DNA from: Clostridiaceae bacterium UBA5444
GTDB lineage: Bacteria > Bacillota > Clostridia > Clostridiales > Oxobacteraceae
Reading direction: 5' to 3'
DNA length: 15,405 bases
NCBI GenBank assembly: GCA_002426575.1
Contig: DIRE01000078.1
Span: 2,008 to 17,412, forward strand
A program made the translations under genes and the position numbers. The notes under the pieces are model-generated. The model did not search any database and was not told the origin of the DNA. It worked only from the letters and a program-made list of their open reading frames with translations. This document shows positions 1 through 7,216 of this stretch, piece after piece. Within the stretch, counting starts at the first letter, position 1, and each line of letters opens with the position of its first letter.

Positions 1-44
1 TTTTAATCATGGTGTCCGGGGTTCAATTCCCCGGTGGCTCACCA
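1..44 (+). tRNA. tRNA-Lys (anticodon TTT), 3' part only
   Basis: The window opens inside the anticodon loop of a tRNA. Base 1 fits U33, bases 2-4 are the anticodon TTT and bases 5-6 the following AA. The 3' side of the anticodon stem (7-11) and a five-base variable loop (12-16) follow. The T arm is a perfect 5-bp stem (17-21 with 29-33) around the loop TTCAATT. The acceptor 3' strand is GTGGCTC (34-40), then discriminator A and an encoded CCA (42-44). The acceptor sequence and TTT anticodon fit clostridial tRNA-Lys. The 5' half lies outside the window. Confidence 0.88.
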
Positions 45-85
45 AGGGTCAGACGTTTAATTTTAAACATCTGACCCTTTTTTTA
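45..85 (+). terminator. Rho-independent terminator of the tRNA
   Basis: Directly after the CCA end, AGGGTCAGA (45-53) pairs with TCTGACCCT (70-78). An inner GTTTA/TAAAC stem (55-59 with 64-68) extends it, and a run of T follows (78-84). This is a canonical intrinsic terminator ending the tRNA transcript. Confidence 0.9.
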
Positions 86-159
86 GTACCATAGAACAGA
101 AAAGACAACAGGGTGTTAGACTTTAAGTATAATAAATTATGAATTTAAGGGGTGGGTAT

Positions 160-1029
160 ATGGGGGAAATATCAGAAAAAACATCTCGTGGACATTCAGT
201 TATTTTACTTATTATAACAGCAATTATGTGGAGTACGGGCGGAGTATTAATAAAGCTTATAAAATGGCATCCTATAGCAATTGCGGGAGCGAGAAGTGCA
301 ATTGCCGCAATCGTTATGGTTGTACATACAAAAAAGCCTAAGTTTACATGGTCTCTTGCTCAGATTTTAGGAGCAATAGCTTATGCTTTGACAGTTATAT
401 TTCTTGTTTCTGCAACAAAACTTACAACTTCTGCTAATGCTATAATGCTTCAATATACGGCGCCCATATATGTTGCCATATTTGGATCATGGTTTTTAGA
501 TGAAAAGACTAAGTGGTATGATTGGATAACTATTATTTTAGTAATTGGTGGAATGGTTTTGTTTTTCATTGATGAAATAACCCCAGGAGGGCTTTTAGGA
601 AATATACTTGGAGTATTAAGTGGTATAACATTTGGTCTGCTCACAGTTTTTATGAGAAAGCAAAAGGATGGATCTCCAGTTGAGACAGCACTTCTTGGGA
701 ACATTTTAACAGCTATAATTGGACTGCCATTTATTATAATCAACCCTCTGCCTGACAGTGGAAGCTGGGGCATATTGTTAATATTGGGCATATTTCAGAT
801 TGGGATACCATATATACTATACTCTCATGCTATTAAGCATGTAACCGCATTAGAAGGTATATTGATACCTATAATTGAACCCATATTAAATCCTATTTGG
901 GTATTTTTAATAACGGGAGAGAGGCCAGGCTATTGGGCTCTTGTGGGAGGCACCATAGTTATAATATCTGTTACAGCAAGATGTGTTATACATAGCCTAA
1001 GATGGTCGAATATTGTACAGAGAGAATAA
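160..1029 (+). CDS. EamA/DMT-family transporter
   Basis: A predicted inner-membrane protein of 289 residues with about ten hydrophobic segments in two similar halves, the architecture of the drug/metabolite transporter (EamA, formerly DUF6) superfamily. The first half opens with the segment ITAIMWSTGGVLIKLI and the second with LGVLSGITFGLLTVFM. These proteins usually export or exchange small metabolites, and the substrate cannot be predicted. An in-frame ATG at 139 exists, but AAGGGGTGG at 147-155 is well placed for the ATG at 160, so the shorter start is preferred. A TATAAT at 128-133 could be the -10 box, but no good -35 box is seen. No terminator hairpin separates it from the methyltransferase gene 72 bp downstream. 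Confidence 0.9.
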   Translation: MGEISEKTSRGHSVILLIITAIMWSTGGVLIKLIKWHPIAIAGARSAIAAIVMVVHTKKPKFTWSLAQILGAIAYALTVIFLVSATKLTTSANAIMLQYTAPIYVAIFGSWFLDEKTKWYDWITIILVIGGMVLFFIDEITPGGLLGNILGVLSGITFGLLTVFMRKQKDGSPVETALLGNILTAIIGLPFIIINPLPDSGSWGILLILGIFQIGIPYILYSHAIKHVTALEGILIPIIEPILNPIWVFLITGERPGYWALVGGTIVIISVTARCVIHSLRWSNIVQRE

Positions 1030-1101
1030 AGATAAAAAAATAAAAAATTAGTTTAACATAAATATTTTGGGGAATAACTAATTAGACATGAGGTGAGTTT
1101 T

Positions 1102-2271
1102 ATGGCAAAAATAGAGCTTATAGCCACAGCTGCATTTGGCCTTGAGTCAGTTTTAGCTGATGAAATAAGAGGGCTTGGTTATAAAAATATAAAAGTTGAA
1201 AATGGGAAGGCTACATTTTTAGGTGATGAGACGGCTATTGCAAGGTGTAACCTATGGCTTAGGACGGCTGATAGAATACTTATAAAGATGGGAGAATTTA
1301 AAGCTGAAAGCTTTGAAGAGTTATTTCAAGGGACCAAATCTCTTCCATGGCCAGACTATATACCTAAAAACGCTGAATTTCCTGTTTCAAAAGCAAAATC
1401 AGTTAAGTCAAAGCTATTTAGCCTTTCAGACACCCAAGCAATTGTAAAAAAGGCTGTAGTAGAAAAAATGAAAGAAAAATATAAAACTGACTGGTTTGAG
1501 GAAAACGGGCCATTATATTCTATACGAATATCTATTTTAAAAGATATTGTAACTATTACAATTGATACAAGCGGATTAGGATTGCATAAGAGAGGCTATA
1601 GAAAGCTTAATAATGAGGCTCCCATAAAGGAAACTCTTGCAGCAGGACTTGTACTTCTTAGCGATTGGAGAAATGACAGACCATTTATTGATCCAATGTG
1701 TGGATCAGGCACCATACCAATAGAAGCTGCAATGATAGGGCTTAATATGGCACCAGGTGTCAGGAGACAGTTTGTATCTGAAGATTGGCCTATTATAGAC
1801 AAGAGCGTATGGAATAAAGCTCGTGAGGAGGCAATGGACCTTTTTAACTATGATTCTGACTTTAAAGTATTAGGTTCAGATATAGATGGAGAAGTTTTAA
1901 GGGATGCAAGATATAATGCTCACCAGTTTGGACTCGATGATTATGTATTTTTTCAAACACTTCCTGTAAGCGAATTAAGATCAAGTAAAAAGTATGGGTG
2001 TATAATATGTAATCCACCTTATGGCCAGCGCCTTGGGAAAGAAAAGGAAGTAGAGATGCTCTATAGGGAAATGGGGAGCACATTTAAGATGCTTGATACA
2101 TGGTCTTTTTATATAATAACTGGTTATCCTTTCTTTGAGAATATCTTTGGTAAAAAGGCAAATAAAAACAGAAAGCTATACAACGGAAGGATACAATGCT
2201 ACTATTATCAATATTTTGGACCAAGACCACCACATAAAAAGTTTATAGACGCGGGTGTCGATAATGAGTAA
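1102..2271 (+). CDS. THUMP-domain class I SAM-dependent RNA N2-guanine methyltransferase (RlmL/YpsC-like)
   Basis: A 389-residue RNA methyltransferase. The N-terminal part (roughly residues 1-160) has the ferredoxin-like and THUMP RNA-binding layout of the YpsC/RlmL family, beginning MAKIELIATAAFGLESVLA. The C-terminal Rossmann-fold catalytic domain has motif I DPMCGSGTIPIEA from residue 197 (SAM binding) and motif IV NPPYGQRLG from residue 304 (target-base positioning). The NPPY form indicates methylation of an exocyclic amine, probably N2 of a 23S rRNA guanine as in the RlmL N-terminal module, although the exact target is inferred. A GTG at 1093 lies inside the ribosome binding site GAGGTGA (1090-1096), so the ATG at 1102 is the likely start. 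Length is normal for the single-module Gram-positive form. Confidence 0.92.
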   Translation: MAKIELIATAAFGLESVLADEIRGLGYKNIKVENGKATFLGDETAIARCNLWLRTADRILIKMGEFKAESFEELFQGTKSLPWPDYIPKNAEFPVSKAKSVKSKLFSLSDTQAIVKKAVVEKMKEKYKTDWFEENGPLYSIRISILKDIVTITIDTSGLGLHKRGYRKLNNEAPIKETLAAGLVLLSDWRNDRPFIDPMCGSGTIPIEAAMIGLNMAPGVRRQFVSEDWPIIDKSVWNKAREEAMDLFNYDSDFKVLGSDIDGEVLRDARYNAHQFGLDDYVFFQTLPVSELRSSKKYGCIICNPPYGQRLGKEKEVEMLYREMGSTFKMLDTWSFYIITGYPFFENIFGKKANKNRKLYNGRIQCYYYQYFGPRPPHKKFIDAGVDNE

Positions 2272-2279
2272 TATATATA

Positions 2280-2308
2280 TTGACTTTATTATATAGCATT
2301 GGTATTAT
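2280..2308 (+). promoter_or_regulatory. Vegetative (sigma-A type) promoter for the phasin-ubiB unit
   Basis: TTGACT (2280-2285) and TATTAT (2303-2308) are separated by 17 bp, and TGG at 2300-2302 makes an extended -10 element. Both hexamers match consensus at 5 of 6 positions. Transcription would start near 2315, about 58 bp before the GTG start of the phasin-like gene. Confidence 0.75.
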
Positions 2309-2372
2309 AAACATAATATAACAAGTTATATATGGTACTTAAAGGCTAAAAGCTAAAAGGAGGAATTTAAAA

Positions 2373-2678
2373 GTGGAAATATCTTTAAAGAATTTGTTAC
2401 TAGCTGGTATAGGTTCAGCGGCTTATAGTTATGAAAAGAGTGTTACCATAATAAACGAACTTGTAAAAAAAGGAGAACTTACCGTTACTCAAGGTAAAGA
2501 ATTAAATGAAGAGCTGAAGAAAAAAGTAGACGAAAATAAGAAAAATATAACTTCTGATAATACATTAACGGTAGATAGTTTAAAACAAGTCCTTTCGGAA
2601 CTTAATCTTCCTACAAAGAGTGACCTTGATGATTTAAAATCAAGAATCGAAAAATTAGAGGATATGGAAAACAAATAA
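2373..2678 (+). CDS. Phasin-family-like small helical protein
   Basis: A 101-residue, highly charged, predominantly helical protein. It has a short apolar N-terminal stretch (KNLLLAGIGSAAYSYEKS, residues 6-23), then long Lys/Glu-rich amphipathic helices, and ends in a probable coiled coil (about residues 78-100). This resembles the small clostridial proteins annotated as phasin or polyhydroxyalkanoate granule-associated proteins. Nothing here shows polyhydroxyalkanoate synthesis, so the granule role is doubtful. The GTG start has AAGGAGG at 2357-2363. It is the first gene behind the strong promoter at 2280 and lies directly upstream of a UbiB-family gene, a pairing that suggests a shared membrane-associated role. 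Confidence 0.72.
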   Translation: MEISLKNLLLAGIGSAAYSYEKSVTIINELVKKGELTVTQGKELNEELKKKVDENKKNITSDNTLTVDSLKQVLSELNLPTKSDLDDLKSRIEKLEDMENK

Positions 2679-2707
2679 AATACCTTGTTAATCAAGGTAT
2701 TTTTTTT
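2678..2707 (+). terminator. Terminator-like hairpin between phasin-like and ubiB-like genes
   Basis: AATACCTTG (2679-2687) pairs with CAAGGTATT (2693-2701) around a 5-base loop, followed by a T run through 2707. It begins at the stop codon of the phasin-like gene and ends directly at the ribosome binding site of the next gene, so it may attenuate rather than end transcription. Confidence 0.8.
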
Positions 2708-2720
2708 AAGGATGAATATA

Positions 2721-4310
2721 ATGGATAAGAATTCAGAGAGAAAAAGGTTAAAAGAAATAATATCTGTATTTGCAAAGCATGGTATGGATGAAGGCTTAAA
2801 AGGTATAAATGACCCTGTAAATATAAGGCTTGCAATGGAAGACTTAGGGCCAACTTTTATTAAAATAGGGCAGATACTATCGACGCGCCCTGATATTCTT
2901 TCAGATGAATTTATTCATGAGTTTCAGAAACTACAGGATAATGTTAAGCCTGAAGATTACACTGAAATCGTAAGTATTATAGAAACAGAGCTTAAAGGGT
3001 CAATTGATGATTTGTTTTTAACATTTGATGAAAAACCAATAGCATGTGCTTCAATGGCAGAAGTACATCTAGCAAAGCTTAAAGATGGAACTAGTGTTGT
3101 AGTTAAAATACAAAGACCTAAAGCTAAAGAGACCATGTTTGGTGATCTTGCAATACTAAAAAGGCTTGCTAAATTCATGAAGTTTACTCCGCAGAGCAGT
3201 GTTGTTAATCCTAATGAAATATTAGAAGAGCTTAGTGATGCAGTAGATAAAGAATTGGATTTTGTAAACGAATCAGAAAATATAAAAAAATTTTATGAAT
3301 ACAATAAGGATATAAAATATATAAAATCTCCATGGGTATATAAAAATTATAGTACAGAGCATATAATTGTCATGGAGTATATAGATGGAATAAAGATTGC
3401 AGATACTGAGGCATTAAAAAATGAGGGATATGATCTTGATGAGATTGGAAGGAAGCTTGCTGACAATTACTTTAAGCAGATTTTTCAAGATGGCTTTTTC
3501 CACGCAGATCCCCATCCTGGAAACCTTTTAATATCTGATAAAAAAATTGCATATATAGACTTTGGGATGATGGGCAATTTAGATAAGGCTATACAAGATA
3601 GATTCAATGAACTTTTATATGGTGTTGCAACAAGAGATATTGATATGATGACAAAATCAATCTTAAAGATTGGTATCAAAAAAGGCGATGTAAATCCAAA
3701 AAAGTTACATTCTGACATAGAACAAATTTACAATAAGTATATTGATACGGCACTTCTTGATATAGATTTATCTGAGATGATAGACGAGGTTTTCAAGGTA
3801 TGCAGGGAGAACAACATTGCAATGCCAAGGCAGGTTACAATGCTTTTTAAAGGCGTAATGACAATTGAAGGAGTTGTTGAAAATATAGCTCCAGATATTA
3901 ATATAATGGATGTTGCATTCCCATATGCCAAAAGGCATTTATTTGAGAAAAAGGATTACAAAAATGATGTTTATGAATATATAGAGAGCGTATACACTTC
4001 ATTTAAATCAGGAGCTAAGATACCCTCAAGAACGCTTGAACTTATAAATAGTGCTTTAACTGGCAAACTAAAGATACAGATGGAACACACAAACCTAGAT
4101 GATGCCATAGGTCAATTAAGCAGGATGATAAATAGAGTTGTATTTGGGATGATAGTATCAGCAATCATTATTGGCTCATCGATGGTAATAAATGCAGATG
4201 TAGGTCCTAAAATGTTTGGGATACCAATCTTTGGTTTTGTAGGATTTATAGGAGCAGCTGTTATGGGAATCTGGCTCATTATATCGATACTAAAATCAGG
4301 AAGGCTTTAA
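2721..4310 (+). CDS. ABC1/AarF/UbiB-family atypical kinase-like protein
   Basis: A 529-residue membrane-anchored protein of the UbiB (ABC1, ADCK) family. Visible family motifs are KIGQ at 48-51, the alanine-rich loop ACAS at 108-111, the ATP-binding lysine in VVVKIQRP (K129), ExD at 178-180, the catalytic-loop equivalent HADPHPGN at 261-268 and DFG at 280-282. Two hydrophobic segments at the C terminus (about 473-492 and 501-524) fit the usual membrane hairpin. Members support quinone or lipid biology in other bacteria, but the role in clostridia, which generally lack ubiquinone, is unclear. ATG 2721 is chosen because AAGGATG (2708-2714) sits well before it; ATG 2712 overlaps that site and an earlier TTG at 2685 lies inside the hairpin. 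The LysE-type gene follows after 21 bp. Confidence 0.93.
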   Translation: MDKNSERKRLKEIISVFAKHGMDEGLKGINDPVNIRLAMEDLGPTFIKIGQILSTRPDILSDEFIHEFQKLQDNVKPEDYTEIVSIIETELKGSIDDLFLTFDEKPIACASMAEVHLAKLKDGTSVVVKIQRPKAKETMFGDLAILKRLAKFMKFTPQSSVVNPNEILEELSDAVDKELDFVNESENIKKFYEYNKDIKYIKSPWVYKNYSTEHIIVMEYIDGIKIADTEALKNEGYDLDEIGRKLADNYFKQIFQDGFFHADPHPGNLLISDKKIAYIDFGMMGNLDKAIQDRFNELLYGVATRDIDMMTKSILKIGIKKGDVNPKKLHSDIEQIYNKYIDTALLDIDLSEMIDEVFKVCRENNIAMPRQVTMLFKGVMTIEGVVENIAPDINIMDVAFPYAKRHLFEKKDYKNDVYEYIESVYTSFKSGAKIPSRTLELINSALTGKLKIQMEHTNLDDAIGQLSRMINRVVFGMIVSAIIIGSSMVINADVGPKMFGIPIFGFVGFIGAAVMGIWLIISILKSGRL

Positions 4311-4331
4311 TAAATACGAAGGAGTTGTAGT

Positions 4332-4997
4332 ATGGAAGGGATTAGCATTACTGTTAAGGCTATATTTATCGGGCTATCTACAGGTTTGATTTTAGCACTT
4401 CCTCTTGGACCTGCAGGTCTTGAATCTGTAAAGAGGACTATATCAAAAGGCTATAAGGAAGGTATTTTAGTAGCATTAGGTGCTATAAGTGTGGATGCCC
4501 TTGATATTATATTGATTAACTTTGGAATATTTAATTTATTAGACGCAAGTAAAAGATTAGAATCATTATTTTGGATTATATGTGGAATAATATTAGCTTT
4601 CATAGGATACAAATCAGTAAAAGGTACAAAAAAGGGCGAGGATGGATTCAAACCGAAGGCTGTAAAAAGTGGCAAATTTTCATCTATGCCATATGTGACA
4701 GGCTTTTTAATAACCGTGTCAAATCCACTTACTCATTCATTATGGATTACCATGAGCGGTACAGTGATTAGGGCATGGTATTATAAAGGAAACGCTCCTT
4801 ATATTGCTTTTATTTCCTCTATGATAATTGGAATGATAATTTGGCTTTTAATTCTTAATTACCTAGCATTAAGAGGGCAAAAATTTGTAGCTTCCTCTAC
4901 ATCTAAGATTGTTTCATTAATAATTGAATGGGCTATTTTTGGCATAGGAATAGTATTTATATTGTATGGACTTATAAAGCTTATATTTAACATTTAG
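4332..4997 (+). CDS. LysE/RhtB-family exporter
   Basis: A 221-residue integral membrane protein with about six hydrophobic segments. The N-terminal segment has the family-typical GLSTGLILALPLGPAGLE signature, followed by a conserved cytoplasmic loop rich in Lys and Gly (SVKRTISKGYKEG). LysE/RhtB proteins export amino acids or related small molecules, and the substrate is not predictable. GAAGGAG at 4318-4324 precedes the ATG. The 21-bp gap to the UbiB-like gene and the common strand suggest cotranscription from the promoter at 2280. No clear intrinsic terminator follows before the spore-gene promoter region. Confidence 0.85.
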   Translation: MEGISITVKAIFIGLSTGLILALPLGPAGLESVKRTISKGYKEGILVALGAISVDALDIILINFGIFNLLDASKRLESLFWIICGIILAFIGYKSVKGTKKGEDGFKPKAVKSGKFSSMPYVTGFLITVSNPLTHSLWITMSGTVIRAWYYKGNAPYIAFISSMIIGMIIWLLILNYLALRGQKFVASSTSKIVSLIIEWAIFGIGIVFILYGLIKLIFNI

Positions 4998-5014
4998 ATT
5001 GCCATAATATACTA

Positions 5015-5044
5015 GTTATAATATTTTATTAAATGTTCATAATA
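5015..5044 (+). promoter_or_regulatory. Candidate sigma-G promoter of the first SASP gene
   Basis: CATAATA (5038-5044) matches the forespore sigma-G -10 consensus CATWMTA at every position. Seventeen bases upstream is GTTATA (5015-5020), whose last five bases match the GHATR -35 element at four of five. Forespore control is expected for alpha/beta SASP genes, so context supports it. Confidence 0.55.
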
Positions 5045-5049
5045 ATAGC

Positions 5050-5084
5050 ATGTAGGAAATGTTTTTCCTACATATTAACCTCCT
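5050..5084 (+). other. Leader hairpin and anti-Shine-Dalgarno segment of SASP gene 1
   Basis: ATGTAGGAAA (5050-5059) pairs perfectly with TTTCCTACAT (5064-5073) around a 4-base loop. There is no T tract, so it is not a standard terminator, and it would lie at the 5' end of an mRNA started from the sigma-G candidate. Immediately after it, ACCTCCT (5078-5084) is complementary over 7 bases to AGGAGGT (5124-5130), the gene's ribosome binding site. Confidence 0.5.
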
Positions 5085-5137
5085 CCAGATTAGGATTTAG
5101 CATCAAGGTATACATACATTGAAAGGAGGTGGAATAT

Positions 5138-5326
5138 ATGCCAGCAAATCTTAACACATCAGACCATAGAGGAGTTAGCAAGAAGTTTACTCAGGAAACA
5201 GCTAGCGAAGTAGGAGTTCAATTAGCAGATTATAATCCAGAGCTTAAGGCAAGAGATGCAGGACGTTTAGGTGGAAGAATAACACAGAAGCTCGTTAATG
5301 CAGGAAAGAGTCAGATGGGTGAATAA
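5138..5326 (+). CDS. Small acid-soluble spore protein, alpha/beta type (copy 1)
   Basis: A 62-residue DNA-coating spore protein. The conserved germination-protease recognition region appears as QETASEVGV (residues 19-27), and the second conserved block as DAGRLGGRITQKLV (40-53), matching the family's usual GxxGGxxxKxxV layout. Alpha/beta SASPs bind spore chromosomal DNA, protect it from UV and chemicals, and are degraded by the protease GPR at germination. The ATG at 5138 is chosen over a GTG at 5129 because that GTG lies within the strong site GAAAGGAGGT (5121-5130). A close paralogue lies 300 bp downstream on the same strand. The N terminus before the protease site is shorter and more basic than in textbook Bacillus SASPs. 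Confidence 0.9.
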   Translation: MPANLNTSDHRGVSKKFTQETASEVGVQLADYNPELKARDAGRLGGRITQKLVNAGKSQMGE

Positions 5327-5347
5327 TAACCATTTTCTAATATAATC

Positions 5348-5417
5348 AAAAGCAGGTGTATTAATCCTAAGGTGCTTTCAATAAAAAGCATGGCTATTAA
5401 GGATAACACCTGCTTTT
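5348..5417 (+). terminator. Large hairpin, probable terminator of SASP gene 1
   Basis: AAAAGCAGGTGT (5348-5359) pairs perfectly with ACACCTGCTTTT (5406-5417). Inside are an imperfect ATCCT/AGGAT stem and a small TGCTTT/AAAGCA hairpin (5373-5378 with 5385-5390). The T run at the 3' side is only four bases and is part of the stem. It probably ends the SASP transcript but is longer and more branched than a usual intrinsic terminator. Confidence 0.6.
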
Positions 5418-5627
5418 ATGTTTCTATGCTGAAAAGAAGTCTTGCTGCTAATATTAGGCCTAAAAGATGCATATCGTCCCAAGGGCAGGAAATATATTAT
5501 ATGATTTCTAATGTTAAAAATTTATAGTCTATATTGAAATATATACACCATATAATAAACAGAAAACGGGGCAATATAATAATACAAAGGAAAAAACCTT
5601 TGATAAAGAGATGGGGAGGTAATCATA
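5418..5627 (+). other. Leader/intergenic region of SASP gene 2 with weak sigma-G promoter candidate
   Basis: No gene was found between the two SASP genes (5327-5627). After the large hairpin the DNA is A+T rich. A weak sigma-G-like pair, GTCTA (5527-5531) and CATATAA (5549-5555) with a 17-bp spacer, is the best promoter candidate seen. A small hairpin CAAAGG/CCTTTG (5585-5590 with 5597-5602) sits just upstream of the ribosome binding site GGGGAGGT (5613-5620). No riboswitch class is recognised. Confidence 0.4.
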
Positions 5628-5819
5628 ATGCCTAATAAAGATTGGCTTATATCAGATCATAAAGGTGTTAGCAAGAAGTTTGTACAGGAGACTGCAAGTG
5701 AGGTTGGAGTATATTTAGCTGATTATAACCCAGATATTACAGCAAGGGATGCAGGACGTTTAGGCGGAAGAATAACTCAAAAGCTCGTAAGCGCAGGAAA
5801 ACAGAACTTAGGTGAATAA
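5628..5819 (+). CDS. Small acid-soluble spore protein, alpha/beta type (copy 2)
   Basis: A 63-residue paralogue of the upstream spore protein. From the shared SDH motif to the end, 45 of 55 positions are identical by eye. It keeps the protease-site region QETASEVGV (residues 20-28) and the block DAGRLGGRITQKLV (41-54). The two copies differ mainly at the N terminus (MPNKDWLI here) and at a few surface-type positions. It has its own strong ribosome binding site, leader hairpin and terminator, so it is probably a single-gene forespore transcript. The close similarity and tandem position indicate a local duplication. Confidence 0.9.
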   Translation: MPNKDWLISDHKGVSKKFVQETASEVGVYLADYNPDITARDAGRLGGRITQKLVSAGKQNLGE

Positions 5820-5833
5820 TTACTGATAATATA

Positions 5834-5870
5834 TTAAAGGGTAGATTAAAATCTACCCTTTAAAATTCTT
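5834..5870 (+). terminator. Rho-independent terminator of SASP gene 2
   Basis: TTAAAGGGTAGA (5834-5845) pairs perfectly with TCTACCCTTTAA (5852-5863) around a 6-base loop. A T-rich stretch follows. Confidence 0.8.
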
Positions 5871-5959
5871 TATTTTTTATAAAAGGAATATTAAATGTTA
5901 GGTAGAATTATTACTTGTATTATATATTTTTAATGGATTTTGGTTTTGGGGGATATAGC

Positions 5960-7162
5960 ATGCGCCAAGATAGAAAAACTAAATTTGAGTTTAAGAGAAA
6001 ATATATTCAGTATGGAATTATTTCATTTGTTATTGCAACAGCTGTATTTTGCAGCTTTTTTCTAGTAAAGGATCTTGGCATCATATATGGTCATATATCA
6101 GTAGTTGTAAAGAAACTTTTTAATGCACTAATTCCTCTTTTCCTTGGGGCTATACTGGCATATCTATTTAACAAACCTGTTATGGCCTTAGAAAAAGCCT
6201 TTAAGAAAGTAAAAGGTAAGAGAATTATTAGCATCATAATTGTATATGTTATTATATTTGGAGCAATAGTTGGGATTATAAATTTTGTTGTTCCTAAGGT
6301 TCAGCAAAATCTAGTGCAGCTTATTAATAACGATTTGCCTGAGTATTCTAGTGTTATAAGGTATAATTTTGAACAGACTATAATGTGGGCAAAAGAAAAA
6401 AACATTACTTTTAATAATCGAAAAATAAATGATTATATTGATAAGTTTTCTAACGGAAGTTATATTGAGAAGTTCTCTGATATATCAAATATAGTATTGA
6501 ATTGGGTTATTAAATTTGCAACAAGCATAACCCATTGGGTGTTTAATTTTAGCCTTGCAATGGTATTGGCATTTTATATGCTTTTAAACAAAGAGAAGCT
6601 ATTGTACTCAATAAAAGATATTATTAATCTTTTTGTTAATAAAAAGTATAGTGAGAGGATATTTTACGAGGCGGATCAATTTAATTTAATACTTGGGGGT
6701 TACATATCAGGAGTACTTATTGATGCTATTAATATGTCTATACTAGCCACGTTAGGGTTGTTTATTATAGGTCATAAGTATTTTTTACTTATGGGCATTA
6801 CCGTGGGGACATTAAATCTGATACCTTACTTTGGCTCTATAATAAGTACGGCCATTGGATGTACTCTTGGGCTTTTTCAAGGTATACCAACCGTGGTATA
6901 TACTCTAATTGTGCTTATTTCACTGCAGCAAATCGACGGGAATATAATACAGCCTAAGATCATAGGAAAAAGGGTTGGACTAGGACCGTTATGGGTTATT
7001 ACAGCAGTTTTAGCCTTTGGAAGCTTCTGGGGAGTATTTGGAATGATTCTTGCTGTCCCATTTACTGCCCTTTTGAAAACTATATTAGAGAGGCTAATAC
7101 AAAAGAAAAGAGAAAAGGTTCAAAATGAACAGTTGGTAAATACTGCTCCAGAAAAAAAATAA
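5960..7162 (+). CDS. AI-2E family transporter (PF01594-type membrane protein)
   Basis: A 400-residue polytopic membrane protein of the AI-2 exporter/PerM family. A basic N-terminal tail (MRQDRKTKFEFKRK) precedes about eight hydrophobic segments with a soluble stretch in the middle (roughly residues 110-190). The C-terminal half carries the family hallmarks NLIPYFGSIISTAIG and the region from QQIDGNIIQPKIIG through the final transmembrane segments. Members include autoinducer-2 exporters and sodium/proton antiporters, so the substrate is open. Start choice: GGGGGA (5948-5953) serves the ATG at 5960; an ATG at 5933 and a TTG at 5915 are in frame but lack a comparable site. The C-terminal tail is Lys/Glu rich. 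A TATTAT at 5918-5923 could be a -10 box. Confidence 0.9.
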   Translation: MRQDRKTKFEFKRKYIQYGIISFVIATAVFCSFFLVKDLGIIYGHISVVVKKLFNALIPLFLGAILAYLFNKPVMALEKAFKKVKGKRIISIIIVYVIIFGAIVGIINFVVPKVQQNLVQLINNDLPEYSSVIRYNFEQTIMWAKEKNITFNNRKINDYIDKFSNGSYIEKFSDISNIVLNWVIKFATSITHWVFNFSLAMVLAFYMLLNKEKLLYSIKDIINLFVNKKYSERIFYEADQFNLILGGYISGVLIDAINMSILATLGLFIIGHKYFLLMGITVGTLNLIPYFGSIISTAIGCTLGLFQGIPTVVYTLIVLISLQQIDGNIIQPKIIGKRVGLGPLWVITAVLAFGSFWGVFGMILAVPFTALLKTILERLIQKKREKVQNEQLVNTAPEKK

Positions 7163-7213
7163 AGATTATCTCTCCCTAAGCTCCTTAATAGTGAGAAACC
7201 ATAAGGAGAGATA
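7152..7213 (-). terminator. Intrinsic terminator for the minus-strand unit
   Basis: TATCTCTCC (7167-7175) pairs with GGAGAGATA (7205-7213). Read on the minus strand the stem is followed by a T-rich run (plus-strand A tract, 7152-7164), so it works for the leftward genes. The tail overlaps the 3' end of the AI-2E-family gene. A second possible stem, CTCCTTA/TAAGGAG (7181-7187 with 7202-7208), competes with the first. Confidence 0.6.
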
Positions 7214-7216
7214 GCC

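Noticed and set aside
450..791. 113-codon open frame on the minus strand
   Set aside because: It lies wholly within the EamA-family gene on the opposite strand, has no suitable ribosome binding site and no family resemblance.
4998..5037. Terminator for the LysE-type gene
   Set aside because: Only short A+T-rich partial palindromes around ACTAGT are present, with no stable stem and T run.
5418..5590. Possible riboswitch in the leader of SASP gene 2
   Set aside because: No conserved core of a known class was recognised, and a spore-protein gene is an unlikely target.
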